Below are positions 7,599-16,145 of a DNA stretch of 38,301 nt, one piece after another. The notes below the pieces were generated by a model. It was given only the letters and a program-made list of their open reading frames with translations, was not told the DNA's origin and did not search any database. The DNA is from Flavobacteriaceae bacterium (GTDB lineage: Bacteria; Bacteroidota; Bacteroidia; Flavobacteriales; Flavobacteriaceae), in the NCBI GenBank assembly GCA_024635765.1, contig JAGXIE010000015.1, positions 1 to 38,301 on the forward strand. The letters are read 5' to 3'. How positions within the stretch are numbered: position 1 is the first letter of the stretch; each line of letters begins with the position of its first letter. Position numbers and translations under genes: made by a program.

Positions 7599-8543
7599 TT
7601 ATTTATCTTTATTCGTTCCACCAAGGCGTTTTTTGTTTTTAGCCTCTTTCATCGCTTCACCTATTTGATTGCTCGCAGTAAAACTGGCGACCATATTGTT
7701 TAACATATCGCTTCCTGCTTGAGGTGAATTAGGTAATAAAATAAGATTACTATTAACATGCTCACCAATAGACTGTAATGTATCGTAATGCTGCGTCACA
7801 ACAATCAAGGCCGAGGCTTCCTGTGAGTTGATTCCAACTCTATTTAACACATCAACCGATTCTTCAAGTCCACGAGCGATTTCACGTCTCTGATCGGCAA
7901 TCCCTTGCCCTTGTAGACGCTTACTTTCAGCTTCAGCCTTTGCACGCTCTACGATTAAAATACGAGCGGCATCACCTTCAAATTGAGCTGCGATTTTTTC
8001 ACGCTCGGAAGCATTAATTCGGTTCATGGCCGCTTTTACTTGAGCATCAGGATCGATATCTGTAACGAGTGTTTTAATGATATCATAACCGTAATCAGAC
8101 ATCGCATCATTCAATTCGGTTTTTACTGCGATGGCGATATCATCTTTCTTCACAAAAACGTCATCCAATTTCATTTTTGGCACTTCTGCACGAACAACAT
8201 CAAAGACATAGGATGTTATTTGGTCATGGGCATAATCCAGCTTGTAAAAGGCATCATACACCTTTTGGCTGATGACCATAAACTGAACGGATATTTTCAA
8301 CCGAACGAACACGTCATCCAGGGTTTTGGTTTCGACAATCACATCCAACTGTTGGATTTTTAAGCTCATTCTTCCTGCTACACGGTCGATAAGCGGGATT
8401 TTCATCTGTAGGCCAGAATGTCGGATGCTTAAAAATTTTCCGAAGCGCTCAATAATAGCTGCGGACTGTTGTTTTACGGTAAAAAAGGATGAAAATAATA
8501 TCACCAATGCTAAAAAGACAAATGGAAACCAAATAAAATTCAT
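7599..8543 (-). CDS. SPFH/band-7 (stomatin-like) membrane protein
   Basis: This 314-residue protein belongs to the SPFH superfamily (stomatin/prohibitin/HflK-C) and is usually an oligomeric membrane scaffold associated with proteolysis or lipid domains. A single N-terminal membrane segment lies at about residues 3-22. Next comes the band-7 domain with VKQQSAAIIERFGKFLSI and the G-L-x-x-K-I-P-x-x-D-R motif. After it comes the characteristic Ala/Glu/Arg-rich helix (INASEREKIAAQFEGDAAR, RAKAEAESKRLQGQGIADQR). The C-terminal tail is polar. It is divergent from the beta-barrel gene, with 70 bp between the starts. No NfeD partner gene is adjacent. Exact function is unknown. Confidence 0.9.
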   Translation of the reverse strand: MNFIWFPFVFLALVILFSSFFTVKQQSAAIIERFGKFLSIRHSGLQMKIPLIDRVAGRMSLKIQQLDVIVETKTLDDVFVRLKISVQFMVISQKVYDAFYKLDYAHDQITSYVFDVVRAEVPKMKLDDVFVKKDDIAIAVKTELNDAMSDYGYDIIKTLVTDIDPDAQVKAAMNRINASEREKIAAQFEGDAARILIVERAKAEAESKRLQGQGIADQRREIARGLEESVDVLNRVGINSQEASALIVVTQHYDTLQSIGEHVNSNLILLPNSPQAGSDMLNNMVASFTASNQIGEAMKEAKNKKRLGGTNKDK

Positions 8544-8587
8544 TATAGATTTTTTAGGGTTAGAAAATATAGATTACGAATTTAAGT

Positions 8588-8595
8588 TATATTTG
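8588..8595 (+). promoter_or_regulatory. Candidate -7 box for beta-barrel gene
   Basis: TATATTTG is a perfect TAnnTTTG box 18 bp before the ATG at 8614. It supports that start over the far-upstream one. Confidence 0.5.
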
Positions 8596-8613
8596 TTACA
8601 ATTACGAATAAAT

Positions 8614-9297
8614 ATGCAAACCAAAAAACTCATCTTATTAGTGGCATTAAGTATCGCTTTTGTTACTACTTCTTTTTCGCAACGTAGAGGAATTGTCAAC
8701 ATCTCCAATGGAATAGGAATTGGTGGCGGTCTAACACAATTTGATATTGAAACAGATAATTTTGAAACTAAAAAAGGCAGTGGTTGGATAGGTGGATTGG
8801 CGGCAACACTAGACTTGCCGCACAGATGGTATACTGTAAGCTACGGAATGCAAGTTTCTGAAAGCAATATTGAAATTATGGGCAGAAGTTTGCCGGTGTC
8901 AGTTACAGAACCAATTGAATATAAATTGATGATGGTTCAGGCCCAGTTTTTGTTTCATGCAAAACTGGCTAAAGATTATTTAATGATTGACGGCGGACCA
9001 ATGATTCAGTACAATAGCGAATTGGAGCTGAAAGATGAGACACAAGAAAACTATCTAATTAACGGTTATACAAATTTAACGGCGAAAGACATTAGTGACA
9101 TTTCAAAATTCAATATCAACGCGTCCATTGGAGCCACTGTAGGATTTAGTCATTTTAAGTTAAGAGCACAATACATATATGGGTTGACAAATATGCTCAA
9201 TAAACTGAACAATCAAAACCTGGATACGACACCTTCAGGTTCATCTTTTAAGGGCAATCAGTCCATGTTGGCTTTTATGGCGTTTATCTATTTCTAA
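8614..9297 (+). CDS. Outer-membrane beta-barrel protein (PorT-like family)
   Basis: This 227-residue secreted protein has a clear signal peptide, MQTKKLILLVALSIAFVTTS, with cleavage likely before Gln-Arg-Arg at about residue 23. The mature part alternates polar and hydrophobic residues, is Gly-rich, and ends in aromatic FMAFIYF, as expected of an outer-membrane beta-barrel with an aromatic C-terminus. The frame runs open upstream to 8326, but that portion overlaps the divergent SPFH gene on the other strand, and the -7 box sits at 8588-8595, so ATG 8614 is the start. It could be a PorT-type or generic OMP_b-brl protein; the specific role is unknown. Confidence 0.8.
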   Translation: MQTKKLILLVALSIAFVTTSFSQRRGIVNISNGIGIGGGLTQFDIETDNFETKKGSGWIGGLAATLDLPHRWYTVSYGMQVSESNIEIMGRSLPVSVTEPIEYKLMMVQAQFLFHAKLAKDYLMIDGGPMIQYNSELELKDETQENYLINGYTNLTAKDISDISKFNINASIGATVGFSHFKLRAQYIYGLTNMLNKLNNQNLDTTPSGSSFKGNQSMLAFMAFIYF

Positions 9298-9317
9298 ATT
9301 CCGGCGAAGACAGGAAT
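9298..9317. repeat. Palindromic REP-like element between convergent genes
   Basis: ATTCC, 10 bases, GGAAT (9298-9317; read on the other strand ATTCCTGTCTTCGCCGGAAT) lies exactly at the convergent junction of the beta-barrel gene and gltX. No T-run follows, so it is not a standard terminator. It looks like a short interspersed palindrome family I recall from flavobacteria. Confidence 0.5.
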
Positions 9318-9343
9318 CTCATGATTGTATTCTAGATTTAAAT

Positions 9344-10855
9344 TTAAATGGTTTGTATCAAATTCTCAATCCTCTGAACTGTTTCCGCTTTCCCAATCAG
9401 AAAGATAATCTCAAAAACATCCGGCCCTTGCATGGCACCAACCAATGCCAAACGCAAAGGCTGCATCACTTTTCCGAAGCCAACTTCTTTATTGCCAATC
9501 CACGCTTTCACATCGGTTTGAATGTTTTCAACTGTAAAATCAGAAATGTGGCTGATAACTTGTGCCAATTCACTCATTAATTCACGAGAAGCACTATTCA
9601 TTATTTTCGAGAAGGTTTTTTCATCGTAATTTTTAGGAGCCTCAAAAAAGAAAGAACTCAAGTCCCAAAAATCAGATATAAATGTGGCGCGTTCTTTTAT
9701 TATACCAACAACCAATGCAATATAGTTTAGATCAATATCATTAAGCTGTGGTTGATATGTTTTGTAGCCTTCAGCAAGCTCATCATCATTTTGAAATTGC
9801 ATATACTGATGATTGAACCATTTGATTTTATCAGGATCAAAACGTGCGCCGGATTTATGCACTTTTTCTAACTCAAAAGCTTGAATCAGATCATGTAAAG
9901 AAAAAATTTCTTGTTCAGTTCCGGGATTCCAGCCCAAAAATGCTAAAAAGTTGACCATTGCTTCTGGGAAATAACCGTCTTCTTTATAGCCTCTCGAAAT
10001 ATCCCCAGTTTGAGGGTCTTTCCATTCTAAAGGGAACACGGGAAAGCCTAATTTATCACCATCTCGTTTGCTTAATTTGCCTTTTCCGGTTGGTTTTAAA
10101 ATGAGAGGTAGGTGCGCAAATTGTGGTTTGTCCCAGCCAAAAGCCTCATATAGTTGATAATGTAAAGCGAGGGATGGCAACCATTCTTCACCGCGTATAA
10201 CATGTGTGATTTCCATTAAATGGTCATCTACGATATTCGCTAAATGATAGGTTGGCATGCCATCACTTTTGAATAATACCTTATCGTCTAAAATATTGGT
10301 GTCAATGGTCATGTCACCACGAATGATGTCATTTAGGTGCAATGTATCGTCTTGAGGTGATTTGAAACGGATGACATACTCATGGCCAGCATCTAATTTT
10401 GCTTGTGTTTCTTCTTTGGTTAGGGCTAACGAATTGGAAAGCAAATGCCTATTGTGCCAATTATAAATAAACGTTTTTCCTTTAGCCTCATGGTCTTTTC
10501 GATAATAATCCAGGCTTTCAGAAGTATCAAATGCATAATAGGCATTGCCAGAAGCAATCAATTGGCCTGCATACTGCTTGTAAAAATGCTTCCGTTCACT
10601 TTGTCGGTAAGGTCCAAATTTTTCATTTTTGCCTGGACCTTCATCAAAAGGGATGTTACACCAATTTAAGGAATCAACTATATACTGTTCAGCGCCTTTA
10701 ACATAGCGGTTTTGATCAGTATCTTCAATCCGAAGGACAAACGTGCCGTTATGTTTTTTGGCAAATAGATAGTTGAATAGAGCGGTCCGAACACCACCGA
10801 TATGTAATGGTCCTGTTGGACTTGGCGCAAATCGCACACGAACGTTTTTGGTCAT
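9344..10855 (-). CDS. gltX: Glutamyl-tRNA synthetase
   Basis: This class I synthetase charges tRNA-Glu. The protein has 503 residues from ATG 10855 (MTKNVRVRFAPSPTGPLHIGG), with HIGG at 18-21 as the HIGH motif and KLSKRDGD near 258-265 as the KMSKS motif. The all-helical anticodon domain forms the C-terminal third. The frame extends seven residues to a TTG at 10876, but that TTG overlaps a perfect -7 box, so the shorter start is preferred. With glnS also present, both Glu and Gln have direct charging enzymes in this genome. It lies downstream of the AlkB-like gene on the same strand, 110 bp apart. Confidence 0.97.
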   Translation of the reverse strand: MTKNVRVRFAPSPTGPLHIGGVRTALFNYLFAKKHNGTFVLRIEDTDQNRYVKGAEQYIVDSLNWCNIPFDEGPGKNEKFGPYRQSERKHFYKQYAGQLIASGNAYYAFDTSESLDYYRKDHEAKGKTFIYNWHNRHLLSNSLALTKEETQAKLDAGHEYVIRFKSPQDDTLHLNDIIRGDMTIDTNILDDKVLFKSDGMPTYHLANIVDDHLMEITHVIRGEEWLPSLALHYQLYEAFGWDKPQFAHLPLILKPTGKGKLSKRDGDKLGFPVFPLEWKDPQTGDISRGYKEDGYFPEAMVNFLAFLGWNPGTEQEIFSLHDLIQAFELEKVHKSGARFDPDKIKWFNHQYMQFQNDDELAEGYKTYQPQLNDIDLNYIALVVGIIKERATFISDFWDLSSFFFEAPKNYDEKTFSKIMNSASRELMSELAQVISHISDFTVENIQTDVKAWIGNKEVGFGKVMQPLRLALVGAMQGPDVFEIIFLIGKAETVQRIENLIQTI

Positions 10856-10873
10856 CTTTAAAGATTTGAATTG

Positions 10874-10881
10874 CAAAGATA
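10874..10881 (-). promoter_or_regulatory. Candidate -7 box for gltX
   Basis: On the minus strand this reads TATCTTTG, a perfect TAnnTTTG box, 18 bp upstream of the gltX ATG. It overlaps the alternative TTG start, which argues against that start. Confidence 0.55.
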
Positions 10882-10964
10882 GGATAGATAAAAGAACAAA
10901 GAAAAAAGAACAGAGAAAAAGATTTTTACTTTGAGTAATGAGTCTTTTCTATCTTCTCTTTATT

Positions 10965-12008
10965 CTAAATAGAAATCATTTCCCGAGGAATCCTCTTATT
11001 CATTACAGCGAACCACAAAGGAGGAATCATCGCCATAACCATTGATGTAGGATAACCAAAAGGCATTTGTGGACTTTCGGCATGGCACTCTAGAATTTGA
11101 TATTTCTTAGACGTTTTGTAATGATGATCGCTGTGTCTTGTTAATTCATATAAAACAATTCTTCCAATAATGTGATTTGAGTTCCAGGAGTGAACTTCAC
11201 GCACACGCTCATAGCGCCCTGAAGGCGTCTTGGATCGCAATAATCCGTAATGTTCGATATAGTTGACCGTTTCGAGCAATATAAAGCCAGTAATTCCTGC
11301 AAATAGAGCGAATAGGAGACCGGTTGTGCCAAAGAGGATAAAGATAGTTATCAAATAAGCTAGTTGAATAACGGTATACCAAAACATATCGTTTTTTAAT
11401 GAAAAGAATAATTGATTTTTGTTTTTCAAAAGGCGAACTTGAATCCTCCAAGCACTTATATATTGACGAAAAACCGAGGTAAGCCAGAATCCATAAACCG
11501 TCTGGTTATATCTCGCCGTTGCTGGATCTTCTTTTGTTGCAGCATGCAAATGATGGCCAAAATTATGTTCAATGTAAAAGTGCATGTACAAGGCCGGCAA
11601 TAGTAGCGCTTTGCCAATAAAGCGTTCATTGCTAGTTTGTCTATGACCAAGCTCATGTGCGACATTGATGCCATTAACACCTAATACAATTCCTACCGAC
11701 AGAACTAACCCAACAAATTCATAAGTTTCAATTGAGGTTGTGGTAATAACAATCAAAGCGAGTGCAACTAAAACATACACGATCGGCAAATTGAAGTACA
11801 ATAGCCAATCAAAAACTTTGTTTTTTAATAGGCTTTTGGATTCTTCTTCGGAAATGTTAGATGCATCGATTGGAAAAATCAATTCTAACATAGGAATCAA
11901 TACAAAGGCATAAAAGGGTGTTAGATACGTAAACATTCCTTTATAATAAAGCCCGATAAACGCCATCAATGGGATGGAGAAAGCGGTTAAATATTTTAAG
12001 TCTCTCAT
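10965..12008 (-). CDS. AlkB-type membrane di-iron hydroxylase (alkane 1-monooxygenase family)
   Basis: This 347-residue integral membrane protein carries the histidine boxes of the AlkB/fatty-acid hydroxylase class: HELGH at 118-122, HNFGHHLH at 148-155, EHYG at 252-255 and RHSDHH at 291-296. About six hydrophobic segments bracket them. The family inserts oxygen into a terminal methyl group of alkanes or related lipids, using electrons from rubredoxin and a reductase. Neither electron donor is encoded nearby. The length is somewhat shorter than Pseudomonas AlkB (about 400). The substrate may be an alkane, but many flavobacterial members are uncharacterised and a membrane lipid is possible. 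Confidence 0.88.
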   Translation of the reverse strand: MRDLKYLTAFSIPLMAFIGLYYKGMFTYLTPFYAFVLIPMLELIFPIDASNISEEESKSLLKNKVFDWLLYFNLPIVYVLVALALIVITTTSIETYEFVGLVLSVGIVLGVNGINVAHELGHRQTSNERFIGKALLLPALYMHFYIEHNFGHHLHAATKEDPATARYNQTVYGFWLTSVFRQYISAWRIQVRLLKNKNQLFFSLKNDMFWYTVIQLAYLITIFILFGTTGLLFALFAGITGFILLETVNYIEHYGLLRSKTPSGRYERVREVHSWNSNHIIGRIVLYELTRHSDHHYKTSKKYQILECHAESPQMPFGYPTSMVMAMIPPLWFAVMNKRIPREMISI

Positions 12009-12100
12009 TTAGAAATCGAATTTTAATTTAATAGAAGTTCTAAAACCTTATGTTTATATCCATAAGAAGTGTTAATTCCTCGATATTAACAGAACCTTAT

Positions 12101-12108
12101 CAAATTTA
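12101..12108 (-). promoter_or_regulatory. Possible -7 box for AlkB-like gene
   Basis: On the minus strand this reads TAAATTTG, matching TAnnTTTG, 92 bp upstream of the start. No -33 element is evident. The rest of the 172-bp gap to the DUF4175 gene is AT-rich with nothing else convincing. Confidence 0.3.
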
Positions 12109-12180
12109 GGGAATTAAACATTAAAATAAAATTGTAGTTTAGTAAGTTAAATAGTCATAGTACGAACAAGAATATCACTT

Positions 12181-15100
12181 TTGAACAATTTTAGCACCAT
12201 ACAAACCAAATTAGAGCAATTCATAAGGCGTTATTGCACCAACGAACTTATTAAGGGTGGGATATTATTTTTTGCGATAGGGCTGTTGTATTTTTTATTC
12301 ACATTATTTATTGAATCAGTTTTATGGCTCAATCCGACCTTAAGAACCATTTTATTTTGGTTGTTCGTTATTGTAGAATTGGCCTTATTTGTCAAATTTA
12401 TTACCATTCCATTAGCTAAATTGTTCAAACTTCAAAAAGGTATCAATTATGAAGATGCTTCAAAAATCATTGGAAAACACTTTCCTGAAGTTAACGACAA
12501 ACTGCTGAATGTTCTTCAATTAAAATCTCGATACGTTGGCACTAACGAATCAGAACTATTATTGGCAAGTATCGATCAAAAATCGGCAGAACTACAGCCG
12601 ATTCCATTCAAGTTGGCCGTTAATTTTAAACAGAATACGAAGTATTTAAAATATGCGGCTATACCTGTAGTTTTAGTGTCTCTTACTTATTTTACAGGAC
12701 ATTTCAATTGGTTTAGTGACAGTTATGAAAGGGTCGTCAATTATAAAACGGCCTATGAGCCACCAGCGCCATTTCAGTTTTTTGTACTGAATGAGAATTT
12801 GGAGGCAATTGAAAACAAAGATTATAAATTGTTAGTTAAAACAGCTGGAAAACTTACACCAGAAAATGCGCAGATTCATTATAATGGGGAAACTTATTTC
12901 TTGCAGCAAACAGTTCCTGGACAATTTGAATTTATGTTCACAAAACCAAAAGACGTAGTTGATTTCAGCCTTTCAGCAAATGAAGTTCGATCCAAAGGTT
13001 ACAGTTTAGAGGTTGTTAAAGTTCCGACGTTAGTTAATTTTGAAATGGTTCTTGATTATCCTTCTTACATCAATAAGCAAGACGAAATTTTGAAAAGTAC
13101 CGGAAGCGCAACCGTTCCCGAGGGCACTAATGTCACTTGGCGCGCCAATACACGATCAACTAACGATGTTTCACTTTACGCTATTGACACTATAAAATTT
13201 AAAAATATTTCAGAAGGGAAATATGAGGCAACTAAACGAATTTATCAAAACTTCGATTATAACATATCTACCAGTAATGAGAAATTAAAGGATTATGAGA
13301 ACTTGGCGTTTTCCATCAATGTGATCCGAGATGAGTATCCTGAATTGAATATCAAAGTTGAAAAAGATTCTCTTGATAATCAAACCTTGTACTTTTACGG
13401 ACAAATCAGTGATGATTATGGTTTGAGCAAGTTGCAGTTGGTTTATTATCCTTCCAAAGAGGAAGGGCTTAAGGCAATCCAAAAAATGAAGATTGCGGCG
13501 GGAAATTTTGATGAATTCGTAACCGCTTTTCCTAATAATCTTAAGTTGGAAGAAGGGGTTAATTATGAATTATATTTTCAAGTATTTGATAATGATGCCA
13601 TTCATAATTATAAAAGCACAAAAAGCAATGTGTTCACCTATAGAAAGTTAACAGGGGAGGAAGAAGAGCAAAAACAGCTTAAGGAACAAAATGAGACTAT
13701 TAAGGACATGGGGAAATCTTTCGATAAACTTAAAGAACAAGAACAACAACTTAAGGAGCTTTCAAAAACCCAAAAAGAGAAGAACGAACTCAATTTTAAC
13801 GATAAGAAAAAATTTGAAAACTTTTTGCAACGTCAGAAGCAGCAAGAAGAGATGATGCAGAACTTTAATAAAAAATTAAAGGAAAACCTTGAAAACTTTC
13901 AACCCGAAAACAAAGAGAATGACGAATTTAAGGAAGACTTAAAAGAGCGACTAAAAGATAACGAAGAGCAGCTCAAAAAAGATGAAAAGCTTCTAGAGGA
14001 ATTAGAAAAACTACAAGACAAAATTGAAAAAGAAGAGTTGAGCGAAAAACTTGAGCAACTCGCTAAGCAAAATAAAAACAAGCAAAAAAGCCTTGAGCAA
14101 TTATTGGAGTTGACGAAGCGCTATTACGTCGCTAAAAAGGCGGAAAAGCTGCAAAGAGATTTGGATAAATTGGCAGACGAACAAGATAAATTGTCTAAAG
14201 AATCCAAAGAAAACAACACAAAAGAGAAGCAAGAAGCGCTAAATAAAAAGTTTGAAGACTTTCAGAAAGAAATGGATGACCTTCAAAAAGAGAATCAGGA
14301 ATTGAAGAAGCCAATGGACGTTCCCCAAGATAAAGAAGCGGAAAAGTACATTGAAAAGGACCAGCAAGAAGCTACTGAGGATTTGGAGAAAAAAGAAGAG
14401 AACGAAGAACAAAACGATGAAAAGAACGCGCAACAGAATCAGCAAAATGCCCAAAAGAAACAAAAGGATGCAGGTAAGAAAATGAAGCAAATGAGCGCCA
14501 AAATGATGCAGTCCATGATGTCTGGCGGAGGAGAACAAATGTCCGAAGACGCTGCTATGTTACGTCAAATATTGGATAATTTGGTTTTGTTTTCCTTTGA
14601 TCAGGAAGACCTGATGAACCAATTTAGGCGTATCCAAATTAATAATAACTCTTATGGCAAATATTTAAGAAGACAGAGCAGTCTTCGTGAACACTTCGAG
14701 CACATCGATGATAGTCTTTTTGCATTGTCATTACGCCAACCGATGCTTTCGGAAAGAGTTAATTCAAAAATCACGGATGTCTTTTTTAATATCGATAAAT
14801 CTCTTGGTCAATTATCAGAAAATCAGTTATACCAAGGTGTATCGAGCCAACAATACACCATAACCGCCACGAATGATTTGGCTAGCTTTTTAAGCGATGT
14901 TTTGGATAATATGGAAATGCAAATGAATTCCGGCCAAGGCCAGGGACAAGGACAAGGTCAAGGAAAAGGAATGGGCAAAGGACAAGGGAAAGACGGTATG
15001 CAATTACCAGACATTATCATGAGTCAAGAGGAGTTGAATAAGCAGATGGAAGAAGGAATGAAGAAGGGGAAAGATGGAGAATCTAAAGAAGGAGAGGGCA

Positions 15101-15660
15101 AGGAAGGCAAAAGCGGTGAGGGAGAACAAGGTGAAGATGGTGATGGTAAAGGGACAGAAGGCAATAACGGTAAAGGTGGAAAGAACGAAAAAGACGGTAA
15201 GGACGGAAAACAGCAGGGTGATGGCGAAGGTTCTAATGAAGAATTAAATGGTGAATTGTATCGCATATACCAACAGCAACAACAATTGCGTCAAGCATTG
15301 GAAAATAGATTAGGAGAGGCAGGAACTAAGGGCGAGGGTAAAATGCTATTGCAGCAGATGGAGAATATAGAAATGGACCTCTTAAATAAAGGGTTTACTA
15401 ATCAAACACTTCAGAAAATGATGGACTTGCAGCATCGCTTGCTTAAAATGGAAAATGCTAGCTTCCTGCAAGACGAAGACAATAAACGCAAGGCCGAAAG
15501 CAATCAGAAACAATATAATAACGACAGTAATAATCAAATTCCGCGCGCGAAGGAATATTTCAATACGACAGAGATTTTAAACAGACAAGCCTTACCTTTG
15601 CAGCAGATTTATAAAAAGAAAGTCCAAGAATATTTCAAAAAAACAAATGATCAGCTTTAA
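12181..15660 (+). CDS. DUF4175 family large membrane-anchored protein
   Basis: This 1159-residue protein begins at TTG (NNFSTIQTKLEQFIRRYC); no in-frame ATG lies nearby upstream. Membrane helices are at about residues 25-43, 55-75 and 158-173. A beta-rich, presumably periplasmic region follows to about 480. Then comes a very long Glu/Lys/Gln-rich coiled coil (about 485-780), a Met-rich patch (KMKQMSAKMMQSMMSGGG near 764), a Gly-Gln/Gly-Lys run at 918-937, and a Gly/Lys/Glu/Asp low-complexity region (about 959-1018). The layout fits the Bacteroidetes DUF4175 family, whose function is unknown. It overlaps ybeY by 14 bp, so the two are coupled. Confidence 0.85.
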   Translation: MNNFSTIQTKLEQFIRRYCTNELIKGGILFFAIGLLYFLFTLFIESVLWLNPTLRTILFWLFVIVELALFVKFITIPLAKLFKLQKGINYEDASKIIGKHFPEVNDKLLNVLQLKSRYVGTNESELLLASIDQKSAELQPIPFKLAVNFKQNTKYLKYAAIPVVLVSLTYFTGHFNWFSDSYERVVNYKTAYEPPAPFQFFVLNENLEAIENKDYKLLVKTAGKLTPENAQIHYNGETYFLQQTVPGQFEFMFTKPKDVVDFSLSANEVRSKGYSLEVVKVPTLVNFEMVLDYPSYINKQDEILKSTGSATVPEGTNVTWRANTRSTNDVSLYAIDTIKFKNISEGKYEATKRIYQNFDYNISTSNEKLKDYENLAFSINVIRDEYPELNIKVEKDSLDNQTLYFYGQISDDYGLSKLQLVYYPSKEEGLKAIQKMKIAAGNFDEFVTAFPNNLKLEEGVNYELYFQVFDNDAIHNYKSTKSNVFTYRKLTGEEEEQKQLKEQNETIKDMGKSFDKLKEQEQQLKELSKTQKEKNELNFNDKKKFENFLQRQKQQEEMMQNFNKKLKENLENFQPENKENDEFKEDLKERLKDNEEQLKKDEKLLEELEKLQDKIEKEELSEKLEQLAKQNKNKQKSLEQLLELTKRYYVAKKAEKLQRDLDKLADEQDKLSKESKENNTKEKQEALNKKFEDFQKEMDDLQKENQELKKPMDVPQDKEAEKYIEKDQQEATEDLEKKEENEEQNDEKNAQQNQQNAQKKQKDAGKKMKQMSAKMMQSMMSGGGEQMSEDAAMLRQILDNLVLFSFDQEDLMNQFRRIQINNNSYGKYLRRQSSLREHFEHIDDSLFALSLRQPMLSERVNSKITDVFFNIDKSLGQLSENQLYQGVSSQQYTITATNDLASFLSDVLDNMEMQMNSGQGQGQGQGQGKGMGKGQGKDGMQLPDIIMSQEELNKQMEEGMKKGKDGESKEGEGKEGKSGEGEQGEDGDGKGTEGNNGKGGKNEKDGKDGKQQGDGEGSNEELNGELYRIYQQQQQLRQALENRLGEAGTKGEGKMLLQQMENIEMDLLNKGFTNQTLQKMMDLQHRLLKMENASFLQDEDNKRKAESNQKQYNNDSNNQIPRAKEYFNTTEILNRQALPLQQIYKKKVQEYFKKTNDQL
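14932..14991 (+). repeat. In-frame hexanucleotide repeat (Gly-Gln/Gly-Lys)
   Basis: Ten successive degenerate 6-bp units, mostly GGNCAA then GGNAAA, encode alternating Gly-Gln and Gly-Lys (with one Gly-Met) inside the DUF4175 gene. The unit is a multiple of three, so slippage would change length without breaking the frame. Confidence 0.8.
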
Positions 15661-16057
15661 TTACGAAACTGAGTTTAAGCTTCAAAACGAAGACGAAATT
15701 ACGAAATGGTTATCTTCCGTGATCGCTGAAGAGAAGTTCAATGAAGGTGAGGTAAATTATATTTTTTGTAATGATGAATATCTTGTAAAGTTGAATATTG
15801 AGTTCTTAAACCATAATACCCTCACAGACATCATCAGTTTTGATTATACGATGGGAAAACAAATTAATGGCGAGATATATATATCCATAGAAAGAGTACG
15901 TGAGAATGCAGTTGATTTTAATGTAGATTTTGAAACGGAATTAAGACGCGTTATGGTTCATGGCATTCTTCACTACTGCGGATATAAGGACAAGACGGAG
16001 CGGCATCAAGCCGAAATAAGACTGAAAGAAAACTACTACATTCAACAAGTATCATAA
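15647..16057 (+). CDS. ybeY: Endoribonuclease YbeY (rRNA maturation)
   Basis: YbeY is a metal-dependent endoribonuclease for 16S rRNA 3'-end maturation and ribosome quality control. The protein has 136 residues, normal for Bacteroidetes. It shows NHNTLTDIISFDY (family N-x-x-T-D-V-L-S-F) and the active-site region VMVHGILHYCGYKDKTERHQ. Two metal-binding histidines of HGxLH are present. The third, normally the H of GYDH, is not in its usual place; the sequence reads GYKDKTERH. The ATG is 14 bp inside the end of the DUF4175 gene, which implies translational coupling. Confidence 0.93.
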   Translation: MISFNYETEFKLQNEDEITKWLSSVIAEEKFNEGEVNYIFCNDEYLVKLNIEFLNHNTLTDIISFDYTMGKQINGEIYISIERVRENAVDFNVDFETELRRVMVHGILHYCGYKDKTERHQAEIRLKENYYIQQVS

Positions 16058-16074
16058 TATTCAGGAAATCAACG

Positions 16075-16082
16075 TATATTTG
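16075..16082 (+). promoter_or_regulatory. Candidate -7 box for mnmG
   Basis: TATATTTG followed by CATCCCG is a perfect Bacteroidetes -7 box, 64 bp upstream of the mnmG ATG. The first parS-like palindrome lies between it and the start codon. Confidence 0.5.
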
Positions 16083-16118
16083 CATCCCGAAATTCAAAAT
16101 AAAATTTTAAACTAATAA

Positions 16119-16134
16119 TGTTCCACGTGGAACA
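16119..16134. promoter_or_regulatory. parS-like ParB binding site 1
   Basis: TGTTCCACGTGGAACA is a perfect 16-bp palindrome. It matches the parS centromere family (consensus TGTTNCACGTGNAACA), which ParB/Spo0J binds. It sits 11 bp before the mnmG start, in the gene's probable 5' leader. In many bacteria parS sites cluster near the replication origin, often by gidA/mnmG. Confidence 0.85.
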
Positions 16135-16145
16135 ATGCCATAATA

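Noticed and set aside
8326..8613. Long N-terminal extension of the beta-barrel protein
   Set aside because: It overlaps the SPFH coding region on the other strand, and the natural signal peptide starts at ATG 8614, just after a -7 box.
10856..10876. Longer GltX with seven extra residues from a TTG
   Set aside because: The TTG coincides with the TATCTTTG box, and the shorter protein begins exactly where GltX homologues do.
14932..14991. Possible CRISPR or short tandem array
   Set aside because: The units are degenerate 6-bp codon pairs inside a coding region, with no spacers.
14239..15266. Minus-strand frames rich in Leu/Phe and Ser/Pro within the DUF4175 gene
   Set aside because: They are mirror images of the Lys/Glu/Gly-rich low-complexity coding sequence and have no promoter or family features.
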